Assembly: GCF_038502225.1 (NCBI RefSeq)
Contig: NW_027195520.1
Coordinates: 108,810 to 172,809 of the forward strand
DNA from: Cherax quadricarinatus
Lineage: Eukaryota; Arthropoda; Malacostraca; Decapoda; Parastacidae
Direction of reading: 5' to 3'
DNA: 64,000 bases
The notes beneath the pieces are model-generated. The model was not told the origin of the DNA. It did no database searches and saw nothing but the letters and a program-made list of their open reading frames with translations. The first letter of the stretch is position 1. Each line of letters opens with the position of its first letter. A program made the translations under genes and the position numbers. This document shows, one piece after another, positions 18,170 through 28,719 of this stretch.

Positions 18170-20152
18170 TCATTCATTATCAGTACGAGGAAGCCTGCCA
18201 TACATCACGTGACCTCCTGCGGTCCTTAGAAGGGTGACTCTGCATTTCTTTGTCATACCCTTTACAAAGGTGGCATAATGGTCACTACCTATCAAAATAT
18301 CTATTGGCCCCACAGAATCATTATTTATACCAGAAGGTGCCAAATTTACCTTACTTGAAAGCCTTTCAGTAGTGCTACCAAGCCCTATTGTAGATATTTT
18401 CTCTGGGAGCCTATCCACAATTACGGCATTAATACGTTTTCTCTCATTGCCCAGCCTGACAGTTACATAAACAGTGTCGTATGACTGGGCCTTCTTATTC
18501 GAGAGAAAGCCAGATAGCTTGAGTATAGCAGGATCTCCCATTTGTACCTTCATCCCATTAAGGCAATTACGTTTTATGAAGGTACGTTGTGATCCCTGAT
18601 CCAGTAATGCTGTTACAGTTTTGGATTTACGCCGTTTATCATTAATCACCACATCCAACACAGGTAAAGCTACCTCAGCTAGGCCATCATTACCGACATT
18701 AGCTGCAATCTTTACGTTGGCTACTGTTGTGTCCGGGTTATTATCACTATCAGTACTATTGTTACCATCATTACGATTGGATCCGCCCTTACACATAGCT
18801 ATGTGGTGTCTTCCCTTGTTACACTGATAACAATAGTGCAAGTTAGCACGGCAATCCCTTACATTATGATTTCCTAGACACCTGATACATCTAGCAAGCT
18901 CTTCCAATCTTTCCACTTTAATATCCCATGAATTATAGGCATTACAGTTCTTCGAGAAATGAGTACCGTTGCAGAAGATACAATCTCTCCTTTCTTTGCC
19001 TGACCTCTTATCAACTGGGCTACCCTTATTGTGGGACTTCCTCCTCTTGCTTTGATGTGGAGAACCACTATTACTGGCCCCTGTCACTTGATATGTGCCT
19101 ACGTAACCCCGTTTAGTAGGTGACTTATGATTATTGATATTAGGATAAAGTTTCCTTTTGTGGAACTTGACAGGTGCACTGGGGTCTGTAGACGTGGTAT
19201 TCCTAGAGGTAATTGGTTGGCTGGTCTGCAGTTGGACAATTAGCTCCTGCAGGCCCACTCTTATTTCTTCCAACCCGAAGTAACCCTTGTGATATCTGTT
19301 AGATAGCCACTCTACTGTCTTGTGGTTCAATTTATTCTGAATCAAGGCGCTAAACAACCACTCTGCTCCCTCCAGATCATATTTATTACTCAAGGTCTTA
19401 AGAGTGCTTTCTAGTTTGATCCTAAATTGCTGTAAGCTCATGCGGTTGTGATCTGGAGTCTTCAAACTAGCCAAATTAGCTACTAGATCCAACCTACTTT
19501 GCTCCAAGTTACCGTAAGTGACCTCCAACAAGTCAACTGCCTCACTATAGGAGTCATCTACATTTGGGAACGCTTGTATGAGAACATGCGCATCTCCCCT
19601 TACTTGTCCGTTTAAATAGCATAATTTGGTAACACTTGCAAGATCACTCCTATCATGTACGACTGCTTTAAAGATAGACCAAAACTCCTCCCAGTTTTCT
19701 CCCGGATTAAACACAGGCATGCATAATTCTGGGAGTTTTGGTAGACACCTCTGATTTTCCTTGCTAGGTTGACCAACAACATTGTTTACACCCTTTACCT
19801 TCTCCAAAGCCTTAGTTTTGCAGGATACAATGTTGTCCTCCACTTCATAATATTGATCCAGCAGCCGCTCCCTTTCAGCATCATCTGCACAATTCTCTAG
19901 CAGATCTCTTTCACAGTCTTTAAACCACAATCTATATGACTCATATCTATTTTCTAAGGCATCTAGGTGTAGCTTTAATTCATCAGGGTTTACCGTTTCT
20001 TGTCTCATTAACTCCATACACTTGTTGTATGATTTAGTAACATGACCCTTCTGAGCTTGTAGTGACGCTTTCTTTGCTTTGGCATCCATGGACTTACCAG
20101 CCGCACTAACTTCCTCAGACCCAGCCATGGTTAGGGAATTAATAATCACCAA
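18170..20152 (-). CDS. BEL/Pao gag and protease
   Basis: A 660-codon frame, probably starting at the second Met (MAGSEE, near 20128). The capsid-like helical region has the PVFNPGENWEEFWSIFKAVVH motif. Three zinc knuckles follow near residues 387-450 (CIFCNGTHFSKNC, CIRCLGNHNVRDC, CYQCNKGRHHIAMC). A protease-like site TALLDQGSQRTFI lies near residue 516, where BEL elements usually read LLDSGS. The frame ends at a TGA shortly after the protease region (DNE*), and the RT follows in the same frame. Confidence 0.85.
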   Translation of the reverse strand: MVIINSLTMAGSEEVSAAGKSMDAKAKKASLQAQKGHVTKSYNKCMELMRQETVNPDELKLHLDALENRYESYRLWFKDCERDLLENCADDAERERLLDQYYEVEDNIVSCKTKALEKVKGVNNVVGQPSKENQRCLPKLPELCMPVFNPGENWEEFWSIFKAVVHDRSDLASVTKLCYLNGQVRGDAHVLIQAFPNVDDSYSEAVDLLEVTYGNLEQSRLDLVANLASLKTPDHNRMSLQQFRIKLESTLKTLSNKYDLEGAEWLFSALIQNKLNHKTVEWLSNRYHKGYFGLEEIRVGLQELIVQLQTSQPITSRNTTSTDPSAPVKFHKRKLYPNINNHKSPTKRGYVGTYQVTGASNSGSPHQSKRRKSHNKGSPVDKRSGKERRDCIFCNGTHFSKNCNAYNSWDIKVERLEELARCIRCLGNHNVRDCRANLHYCYQCNKGRHHIAMCKGGSNRNDGNNSTDSDNNPDTTVANVKIAANVGNDGLAEVALPVLDVVINDKRRKSKTVTALLDQGSQRTFIKRNCLNGMKVQMGDPAILKLSGFLSNKKAQSYDTVYVTVRLGNERKRINAVIVDRLPEKISTIGLGSTTERLSSKVNLAPSGINNDSVGPIDILIGSDHYATFVKGMTKKCRVTLLRTAGGHVMYGRLPRTDNE

Positions 20153-20736
20153 TTATACAACTTAAGTAGGCGCCTTATAAGAGTAATTCTTGCACTTTAC
20201 TCTTGTATAAATCCTAGCCACACATGTGCTAATTAATTGGGCTAATTATCATTCACCACACGATCGATTAAACTTGTGTACCCTATACCCACTTCCTTCA
20301 ATCAGTCACTTAATTATTAAGTAATTAATTCAATTATTTTTTTTTCACTGATTGCATCCGGTTCAGGAAGGACCAACGCTTAGATATGGAAAATTTTATA
20401 GGGTGCTTACCTGTATGTACCTCAACATTATATACATACAAGTAATCTCATTGGGAGACAACCATATTGTTTACCGTAGTCACCCCGTGTAGACATGTGA
20501 GAAAACTTAACCACCCCTGGTCACGGCAAGTTGTTCCTTCGACCTCACAATCTTATCCATATCTATCCGAGACCAGTATGGATTGGATAGCACCCACAAA
20601 TACGGTGCTACTAATTAATTGTGGACTGTATAGATTATATTAGTGTAACTGAATGAAGGGGGGGGGGGGGGTAGGTTACACATGGATATATCCATCAAGG
20701 AAAAACACTTGTACATAATCCCACCACTTACCAGAT
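20153..20736 (-). other. BEL/Pao 5' untranslated region and primer binding site
   Basis: It is non-coding and AT-rich, with a T run near 20338-20347 and a G homopolymer at 20658-20671. Immediately inside the right LTR the minus strand reads TGGTAAGTGGTGGGATT, a plausible tRNA primer binding site because it starts TGG. Confidence 0.5.
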
Positions 20737-21263
20737 ATTCCCTGGTGGTCACTTGATGTGGCTGGATCACCCTTAACCTATCCAATTAAAACATACCTAA
20801 CTTGCCAGTATCAGTCTGTTACAACTAGAAGGGTTACTTAACTGGGGGTGATTGATGCTCCTTATTTCCTCCATTCACCATCTCATTTCGATGTCACGCT
20901 ACACCGACACGGTTCTTATTCCAGCAGGACGAGGTATCCGTTGGTTTGTCCCGGTTTAGAAGTCGTGATTCCATAAAGCTTCACTATCCTCGGTACGAGA
21001 ATCACACGTTCACTCGGAGCAGGGCGATCTATTTCACATCCCACATTTTCTTAACTTAATGTTATTATCACTCATTACATTACCATTCACAAGACGATTT
21101 AACGTCTCATAATTATTATACACATTAGAGGTCACTTCATTAAGATCTGAGGCCGATGAGTGAGGATTAACTCACGGGTATTTCCCCTGGACACAGACCA
21201 TGGCCGCGCACCAGTCACCCCGGTCCTACTATTATCCACTCATTTTACCACTTTATTACGGTA
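20737..21263 (-). repeat. BEL/Pao 5' LTR (right copy)
   Basis: It matches 13959-14490 almost exactly for about 430 bp, with isolated differences such as GGCC/TGCC, ACGCG/ACACG and TCTC/TTTC. Then it diverges towards its outer end, which may be truncated by some 25 bp. Confidence 0.8.
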
Positions 21264-21589
21264 GAAATATCGTACCAAGGTAAGAGTTACACCAGATTGT
21301 TGAATTATGTTTTTTGTAAACTTAACTCGTTTTCCGATTTTTTTTTCGTTCTCCGCCCCCCTGCCCGCCTGTGTGGGGCGCGTGTGACAATCTCCAACAA
21401 AAACACATCGTTCACCGGCAGTGTGTGAGGAAACCTTCAGAACAGCCTTGGTTCAGCTGTCATTCTCGAGAGTCTGCTGCTGTTAAGTACAAGACTTGAA
21501 GAAGGTATGAGAGGGATCCCACTATCTATAACAAGAACCTGACAGGTAAGTATGTTGGTAAATGGAAGTTCAAAAGTGGGCCATATCTA
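21264..21589. other. No feature recognised
   Basis: Mixed-composition sequence outside the BEL/Pao element. No matching target-site duplication with the left flank was found by eye, and no coding pattern is visible. Confidence 0.4.
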
Positions 21590-21800
21590 GATGGCATTCA
21601 TAAAAGGATTACCAATAGACCCCTGGTTGTCTTCAAGAAGGAACTGGACAGTCACCTAAAGTCAGTACCTGACCAGCTGGGCTGTGGTTCGTACGTTGGG
21701 TTGTGTGCGGCCATCAGTAATAGCCTGGTTGATCAGGCCCTGATCCACCATGAGGCCTGGTCACTGACTGGGGCGCGGGGGCGTTGACCCCCAGAACAGT
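21590..21800 (+). mobile_element. CR1/L2-like LINE 3' fragment
   Basis: It encodes the broken end of an ORF2 (HKRITNRPLVVFKKELDSHLKSVP, GCGSYVGLCAA) and the conserved 3' tail with GGGGGCG/GACCCCC. It is the same family as the elements at 250-3180 and 25405-25800. Confidence 0.8.
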
Positions 21801-22439
21801 CTCAAGGCAATAAAGAGGCTTTCAAATAAGGTGATGATTGTAACAGCTTTTAGCAATTCCCCAGTGAAAATTTGAGGTCATTATTATTAAAATCAAATAA
21901 AGCGCTACACTGACAAGTGTCATGCAGCGCTGCGGGGCAGAAAATAGTGCCAGGGCTATAAGCAGCTAAGTGGAGAAGGGATCACAGGTGAGGGGAGAAA
22001 AGGGCTCGAAGTGATGCTAGGGGCTATGTGTCGAAGTTTGTACAGTAAAGCATTTGCTGACAAAAAGTTAAAAAGTGATCCTAAGTCAAAGGCAGGACCG
22101 TCTACAAGAAGGGACGGGAAAGTACGAGCAATAGGGAGGCGGCATCAGTGGAGGTAAATCCTGTGAGCTTGCTGGTAAACCGGACAATCCACAAGAAAGT
22201 GACGAACCAAAATAGGGACTTGACAAACCTCACAGAGATGAATAGGGAGACGGGAGAGTGCAATTTCTCGAATATGGCAATAGTGGTAAGATGACCACAA
22301 ATCCAAACAGTGGTTTAAGAGTGTAATTTGTTACGGTGAATGTCCGACCACCATTGTTGCCAATGGCCACGAAGACGGGAACAGATGAAGGTAAAATAAT
22401 TCCTGAACAGAATACCTCAATAGGAAACCAGAAGATCAC

Positions 22440-22800
22440 GCACTGCTGACCGAGCAGCAGCATCCGCCTGTTCATTGCCCTGCACATCAACGTGTCCAGG
22501 GACCCAACAGAACACAATATCTTTGTTTTTGCTTACCACATGTTACAATCAGAGTTGAATACAGAGGACCAACGGATGAGGGGAATCAAATTGTTTAATG
22601 GCAGAGGAAATCCAAAATCATCACAAACGCCGAAGGAGACATACGTGTAATATGGAGAAGTGCTATGGCGATGGCATACAACACAGTGGTAAAAATACTA
22701 GCTGAGTCCAACAAATGACCCTGGACAACGTCGTCAGTGAACACCCACGCGAACCCAATACCATCAGAAGATTTAGAACCATCTGGATTAACAGCCATAG
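22440..22800 (-). pseudogene. LINE delta RNase H domain, broken
   Basis: The first catalytic region is NPDGSKSSDGIGFAWVFTDD (22798-22740). The C-terminal signature VPGHVDVQGNEQADAAARSA is readable near 22500-22450 in a different frame. Intervening residues are scrambled by indels. Confidence 0.7.
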
Positions 22801-25404
22801 CATGAACATGCCACCGGAAGTGATCAAGAAAAAGAGAGCAAGAAGCAGCTGTAGGTAGAAGAGCTTCAGCGCACGGCAGTAGGGGAGATCAGGCATGAAC
22901 TGTCGGAACCTCCCAAGGAGGAAGGGAAAAGGGAAACGCTACATGAACATACGTGGGATGAAACTGGCGAGAAGACCAGAGTGAATGAAGACGAAGAGGA
23001 AATGGACGGAGGAAGCGGGCACGCCGATCCAATAACAGGCTTCTGCTATTGTCTGAGACCTACCTATACATCGAAGGAACACGAAGGTTATGAGTGCAGA
23101 CAAAGTAATGAGGGTAATGAGCATCACGACGATCTGTTAAGAAAGAACATTCGCCTTAACATAGAGACTTTCAACATGGGATGAACGAATGGCACCAAGG
23201 CATAACTGTAGACCCTGACGATGAAGGGGATCTAATTTAGAAAGAGTTGCAGGAAAAGCCGCGGAATAGGCTTGGTCGCCATAATCCAGCTCTGATAAGA
23301 CTAGGGTGGAATGCAAACGGAGGAGAGTCCAACGATCTTCTCCCCATAAACGATGCTCAAGAATTTTAAGGAGGTTCCGCTGACCATGGCAAGCTGCCTT
23401 CAAGAGGAAATGTGAGGTTCCCATGTCAACCGGCGATCGAATATAAGGTCAAGAAACTTGACTGTATCACATTATGGAATATGTGAGCCTTACAGATACA
23501 GTGGAATATCTGGCACAAGAGGATGTCTAGTGAAGGTAATGAAATGGGTTTTTGCAATAGAAAATTTAAATCCATGAGCAGTGGCTCAATGGGAAACACA
23601 GTCAATCGCATCCTCAAGGGAGGCCACTGCTAGGCGACAGTGAGCGCCTGCATAACCTATTGCAAAGTCATCCACATAAAACGACGACGAAATATGCGAT
23701 GGAAGAATGAAAGGCAGAACATTTATAGCCAAGAGAAAACGGGTAGTGCTAAGGACACAACCTTGTGGGACTCACTCGGTCTGAACAAAGTCTGAAGAAA
23801 GTAAGGCCCAACATGGACACAAAAATGTCTTTCAGATCAGATAGCAGAAAGGAAGGTCGATAGATTACCATGGACGCCTAAGGACTGGGCCTGGACTAAG
23901 ATGTCATATGCCTTCTCGAGATCAAAAAAGACTGCAAAGTTGGAATGATTATTAGCAAAGGAATTACGCACATACGTATCTAAGTGGAGCAAGGGGTTCA
24001 AAATAAAGCAACCCTTGCGAAAGCCATATTGGCGAGGAGGAAAGGCTATCGTGAGTCTCTAAATACCGTATCAGACGTCTATTCGCCGATCATTCCATCA
24101 CCTTGCAAACTACACTGGACAGAGCAGCAGGACGATAGTGAGAGGTATCAAGCCTGAAGTGTTTGGCTTGCAAAACGGTAGTGCAATAACAAATTTCCAT
24201 TGTTGAGGGAGAACCCCTAGCACCCAGATAAGACTGAAAAATGCACAAGGACTGTCAGTGCTGTAGAATACAGATGCTGTAGCATACGGATATGAATATC
24301 ATTAAGCCCAGCTGCCGATGACCGGCAAGTAGAAAGCATGGACTCTAGCTCTAAGAGAGTAAAACGTATGTTATACGGCTCCATCCCATTAGAAGAGAAA
24401 TCCAAGGGCAATTGCTCCCTGGCAGGCGTAGAAGCGAGAAACGAGGAAAAGAAGTGAAACCCTTAGGAGACACAGGCAAGACAGTTTCCGATTTCCATGG
24501 CAACTTCATGAGGTTCAGCATCACTAACACTGGCAACCCGCAAAACGGGAGCTAAGTCTGGAGTGTACTTGCCTTACCGCTTCTAAACCTTCTTCCAAAC
24601 TGCATACATAGGGAAAGTTGAGGTAACGGTAGAAATCCTATCTTGCAAAGAATTGTGTTTTGCATTGTGTATACGCGGTAGAGACTGCCCTTCCCCGCTT
24701 ATAATCCAAAATGTGATCTGCTGTCCGATTATATCGATAATGACTCCACGCAGAACGTTTCAAACACACTGCACAGGCACGTGCAGGAGACCAACAAGGC
24801 ACGCATGTTTGAGAATGCCTACCTAAGGTTTGAGGAATAGAACGTGATCCTGCAGTCAAAACTAAGCTCGAAAACTGGTGCACCAACTCATCAATAGAGG
24901 ATGAAGAAGGACCCTGCAAAAAGAGGTAAGATGAGTGTATAAGTCCCTATTCACTGGTCCAAATTGCCAGCAGGAGTTATAAGGAGGTTGGGAATACATA
25001 GTAGAAGTAAGAATAATGGGAAAGTGATTACTGTCATACAAATCTGGGAGAACAAACTAAGCGTAATCAAGTGCAATTGACGAGGAGCAGATAGAAAGAT
25101 CACGGGTTGGAGCAACCGTGTTTTAAACTTGAAGAGGATGAGAAGTGAAAACAGTCTCCAACTGATCACCACGAGAGTCACAGTGGAACCCTCCACAAAG
25201 ATGATGATTAGTGTCGAAAGCACCTAACAACAAGATAGGCGGCGGCAGAGAAGAGATTAAGAACGCAACATCCGAGATACAGAATGCATGGGAATGGGAA
25301 AGATATAGAGAGCAAACTGTATACCACCTGTGCAAATAAATATGGGATGCGATATAATGCAGCAGAGAATTATCAAAGACCTTTTGAAACGGTATACCAA
25401 CTCA

Positions 25405-25800
25405 CACAAGAAGCAAACTAGGAATTCCTCCAGGAAAATTCTAGAGGGATTGGTACCAAACTTACACACGAAAATCACTCCATATGAAAGCAAAAGATTA
25501 GGCAGGAGATGCAACATTCCCCCAATGAAAAGCAGGTTCGCCAGGAGTACACTAAGAGACAACAATAAGTGTCAGGGGCCAAAAACTGTTCAACTGCCTC
25601 CCAGCATACATAAGAGGATTATCAACAAAACCCTTGGCTGTCTTCAAGAAGACACTGAACAGGCACCTAAAGTCCAACCGGGCTGTGGTTCGTACGTCAG
25701 TTTGCGTGCAGCCAGCATTAATAGCCTGGTTGATCAGATACTGATCCACCATGAGGCTTGGTCTCAGACCGAGCCGCGGGGGTGCTGACCCCCAAAACCG
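25405..25800 (+). mobile_element. CR1/L2-like LINE 3' fragment inserted in LINE delta
   Basis: An open frame (RKILEGLVPNLHTKITPYES, RRCNIPPMKSR, GCGSYVSLRAAS) matches the C-terminus of the minus-strand LINE at 296-1774. It ends with the same GC-rich tail near 25785. It interrupts the endonuclease region of LINE delta in opposite orientation. Confidence 0.85.
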
Positions 25801-27214
25801 TTTCGATGTATACTCCAGACATAGGCATGCAAGACCTTGCAGACTTAGAAACTAGCGGGAAAGAAGATGAAGAAGTAGAGGTAGGAAGAGGTAAGGAGGT
25901 GAGAGTTTCAGAGGGTAAAACCACAAAAGAATTAGAGACGGGCGTAACCCTAGCAACTAGTGAATAAAGAACACGAGGAAAATTTCCTTGAAGGTAGAGC
26001 CGAGAGACAGCCATAACGTAAGGCCTTCGCTCTCCTTAATACAATGGATTTCACGTTCATTAAGATAGAGCAGACATCAGCAGGAAAAAGAAGGGTGAGT
26101 TTCATTGAAATTAAGACATGTAGGGGAAAGACTGCAAGATGTATCCCATTATCCCCGCCCCCACAGATCAGCAATTTTGACACTGTTGGAACGCAGGAAC
26201 AATTTACGGACCCCTAGGCAATGTGCCGCAATATAAATGGAGGACTGGAGTTCAAGACTGTGAGAGGTCAAGCTGGAGATGTTCTGGGAAAGTGCCTTCA
26301 CCCACGAGCAGTCAGGACATATGTATCTGCTTTGAGAATCGGAAGGTCTTGAAGGGCTAATTGCTCTAAAATATCGTCATTGCAAGACAGAAAATCACAC
26401 TGTACAATGGAAAGTGGTAAAACCACCGTACCACTGTAAGAACTGAAAGTAGCACTCCTGTGAACTATTATAGGAACGTTATAAACTGAAGTAAGATGGG
26501 AAAGATCATGACTCTGGCCCGCCTTCTGAACTAACGATGCTCTCACGCACTGAGGAGAGTGAAAAGATATATTTTGGCCAATATGTCGTAAAAGAGCTCA
26601 ACCGATACTGTGGTCTGAAAGAAAATCAGTTGCAGGCATCATTTTCCAAGGAAAAGAATTTGATCCACTGTGTACTTGTGAACATGGTGTGTAAAGGGAT
26701 TAAGTGTCGTATAGGGCCTTTCTGGGTGGAATGAACAGAAATTGAAGGACCATCGTCAGCAAATGGTCTGGAACATTTAGGCATAGGACCGTGGGCGGCC
26801 TGACCTGAGGCAGATGGGCGATCTGAAAATCGTCGCACTGTACTTGCCGGATGCATAGTTAAAGACGTGCAAGAGGCAGAGGTACAAGAAAAAATAGGTG
26901 GAACCTCGGCACCTGGAGCAGGTGATGAAGTGTTGCCAGCAGAAGGTACAGGGGTATGGGAAAAGTCTGGAGAATGGTAAAATTATGAACTTGGGTCACA
27001 CCAAGATGTGGTAACAAAAAGGCACCTGGGACTAGGAGAGAGGTCTTGGAACAAAGACTCAATGATGATGGCACTTCTTTCTTATTGTTATTTTAAGAAA
27101 AATAAAGAAAGAAGAAAAGTAAAAAAAGAAAGAGGGAGAGTTACTAGAAGGCATGGAAGGGCCGTAAGTTCCTCCCCTCATCCAAGAGGACCTCGAAACC
27201 GCAAGCAGCGCATA

Positions 27215-27308
27215 TGCATCGTGGAACCCGTGCCTTACCCTACCCTTCACGCCAGTGAACCAGCGCTCTGGTATAGCAACCTCATATCCACTGAGCCACC
27301 TTTGTAGA
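27215..27308 (-). repeat. Possible tRNA-like SINE head, uncertain
   Basis: The minus strand reads TGGCTCAGTGG, which fits a pol III A box. A GGTTC-containing candidate for a B box lies about 35-40 nt further on. No cloverleaf closes convincingly and no second copy occurs in the window, so this is only a candidate. Confidence 0.25.
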
Positions 27309-27770
27309 CATGAGAGAGAGCAGTCGGATACCCGCCACATAGCATACCTCACTCGGCTACCACCTCCCAGAACCGACAGCCTGTTGGAGGGTGGGGCGGG
27401 AGGACACCCTGCCCCACCTCCCGGAAATCCGGGAAGGAGGCATGGCCCCTAAAGATGATCCAGAGTCCACGGCAAACTACATCACTTTCTAGGCAACCCA
27501 TGGAGTGGGATGAACCCCGTCACACTTCCCCCTACCTAGAAACCATAATGGCAGAGAGCAGGACCCCAGAGGCTACAAATGGGACGGGAAAAGAGAGGGT
27601 TGGAAGGGCTGGGGAAAGGGAAACGGGGGATGGGGAGGATTGGTTGGGAAGGGAGATTGGAGGTAATTAGGTTCGGTCTGAGGAAGGAGAACAAAAGGTC
27701 TAGTTCCTAAGATGAAGAGCCTCTTCACTACAAGGAGCTCCCCTTTGAAGAGGTGAAAAACTGAGAAAGG

Positions 27771-27918
<148 letters not shown>

Positions 27919-28184
27919 GAAGCAGGCAGTCAGAGGAAGGATGGAAGAGTGGAAATGAAAAAAAATGAAAATGAGGAATATAATGACAAATCATTGCCCG
28001 AGGGTTTAATGGGATAAATAACACGGGTTTAGCGCTTTTCTAGTATCTAGGATACTCTCACACACTGTCACATTATCAACAGGAAAGTCCAAGATAGTGA
28101 GTTCCGAGAAGTGACAATAAAGACCAAAGTAATGTGCTTGGAGAAGTGGCAGGAAGGGCCTAGATGGTATGTTTCGAGGAGTGC
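27919..28184. other. Anonymous spacer, no gene
   Basis: AT-rich sequence joined to the LINE alpha fragment at about 28185. The minus-strand frame running through it has no domain and simply extends the LINE frame. Confidence 0.4.
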
Positions 28185-28719
28185 AGTACTGGCACATCTC
28201 CTCCCCAGCCTTGTCTACCATCATCTTGGCTGTGGGAAAGCCCAAACGAAGCCGATGGATGGCGGTACACTGCGCTCTGGACCAACTTCTATCATATGGA
28301 GAGGGTTCTCCCTGAGTCGCTGCTCGGTACCACTGTTGAGATGGGGTATCACCTAAGACCTCCCCCATAAGTTTCATGGCTCTGGCAGCTACCAGTTTGG
28401 TCTGTCATAGGCTGATTGGGACAGTAATTCCAACATGTGGATAGTCTGTTGCTGCCTTGGCTGCATCATCTGCCGCCTCATTTCCCCGAATGCCAGCATG
28501 GCTGGGGATCCAGTTCAATGTCGATCTGTTACCCTGAACTTCTAAGGCTGTCATTATGCTCAGGATCGATGTGATGAGGTGAACATTGTCCTGTGGTTGA
28601 GGATGGGAGAGGGCATTGATTGCAGAGGTGGAATCAACATGTATGACAGGTCGGAGTCGATGTCGTAGGGCATGTGACAATGCCTGCTGAATCGCCACCA
28701 GCTCAGCTTGAAGGATCGT
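28185..28719 (-). pseudogene. LINE alpha copy 2: RNase H and C-terminal fragment
   Basis: The minus strand encodes AIQQALSHALRHRLRPVIHVDSTSAINAL, LNWIPSHAGIRGNEAADDAAK and MGEVLGDTPSQQWYRAAT. These are almost residue-for-residue the RNase H and tail of the intact LINE alpha ORF2 ending at 43275. The copy is cut at its 5' side by the PLE-A array and resumes at 31193-31242 and 36386-36662. It ends at CQYC, inside the C-terminal zinc motif. Confidence 0.9.
28707..28719 (+). repeat. Left 13-bp target-site duplication of PLE-A array
   Basis: CTTGAAGGATCGT is repeated at 31193-31205. Excision of the array would rejoin the LINE alpha RNase H. Confidence 0.88.

Larger units (their letters stand above)
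14784..20152 (-). pseudogene. BEL/Pao gag-pol polyprotein, interrupted
   Basis: From 20152 to 14864 (about 1763 codons) one frame holds the whole polyprotein with three internal stops: TGA at 18170, TAA at 16202 and TAG at 15812. A one-base shift near 14905-14925 moves the natural C-terminus (NKLIPLELNDV) into another frame ending at 14784. The stops fall between protease and RT, between RNase H and integrase, and between the integrase zinc finger and its core. Family members usually have one uninterrupted gag-pol ORF, so I read these as mutations, although readthrough cannot be excluded. Component domains are listed separately. Confidence 0.85.
13959..21263 (-). mobile_element. BEL/Pao LTR retrotransposon, nearly complete
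   Basis: Two direct repeats (13959-14490 and 20737-21263) flank one long coding region on the minus strand, gag-PR-RT-RH-IN. A purine-rich stretch precedes the left (3') LTR, and a candidate primer binding site starting TGGTAAGTGG lies beside the right (5') LTR. The LTRs differ at only a few positions over their first ~430 bp and more at the far end, suggesting fairly recent insertion. The coding region reads in a single frame broken by three stop codons and one late frameshift. Confidence 0.88.
22150..27000 (-). mobile_element. LINE delta: heavily decayed RNase H-bearing non-LTR retrotransposon
   Basis: On the minus strand, scattered fragments run in LINE order. They are an ORF1-like piece (26546-26298, NVPIIVHRSATF), an endonuclease piece (25335-25123, ILLLGAFDTNHHL where GDFN is expected), an RT start (24411-24217, SSAAGLNDIHIRMLQHL), RT motif C FYVDDFAI near 23660-23680, and LIFDRRLTWEPH near 23420. 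The post-RT region (SELDYGDQAYSAA, 23424-23137) and an RNase H (DGSKSSDGIGFAWV near 22780; WVPGHVDVQGNEQAD near 22500-22450) complete it. No ORF is intact. Confidence 0.75.

Noticed and set aside
22150..27000. Several independent small genes on the minus strand
   Set aside because: Read in order they are fragments of one decayed LINE (endonuclease, RT, RNase H).
27215..27308. Functional tRNA gene
   Set aside because: A-box match only; B box poor and no cloverleaf with a closed acceptor stem.
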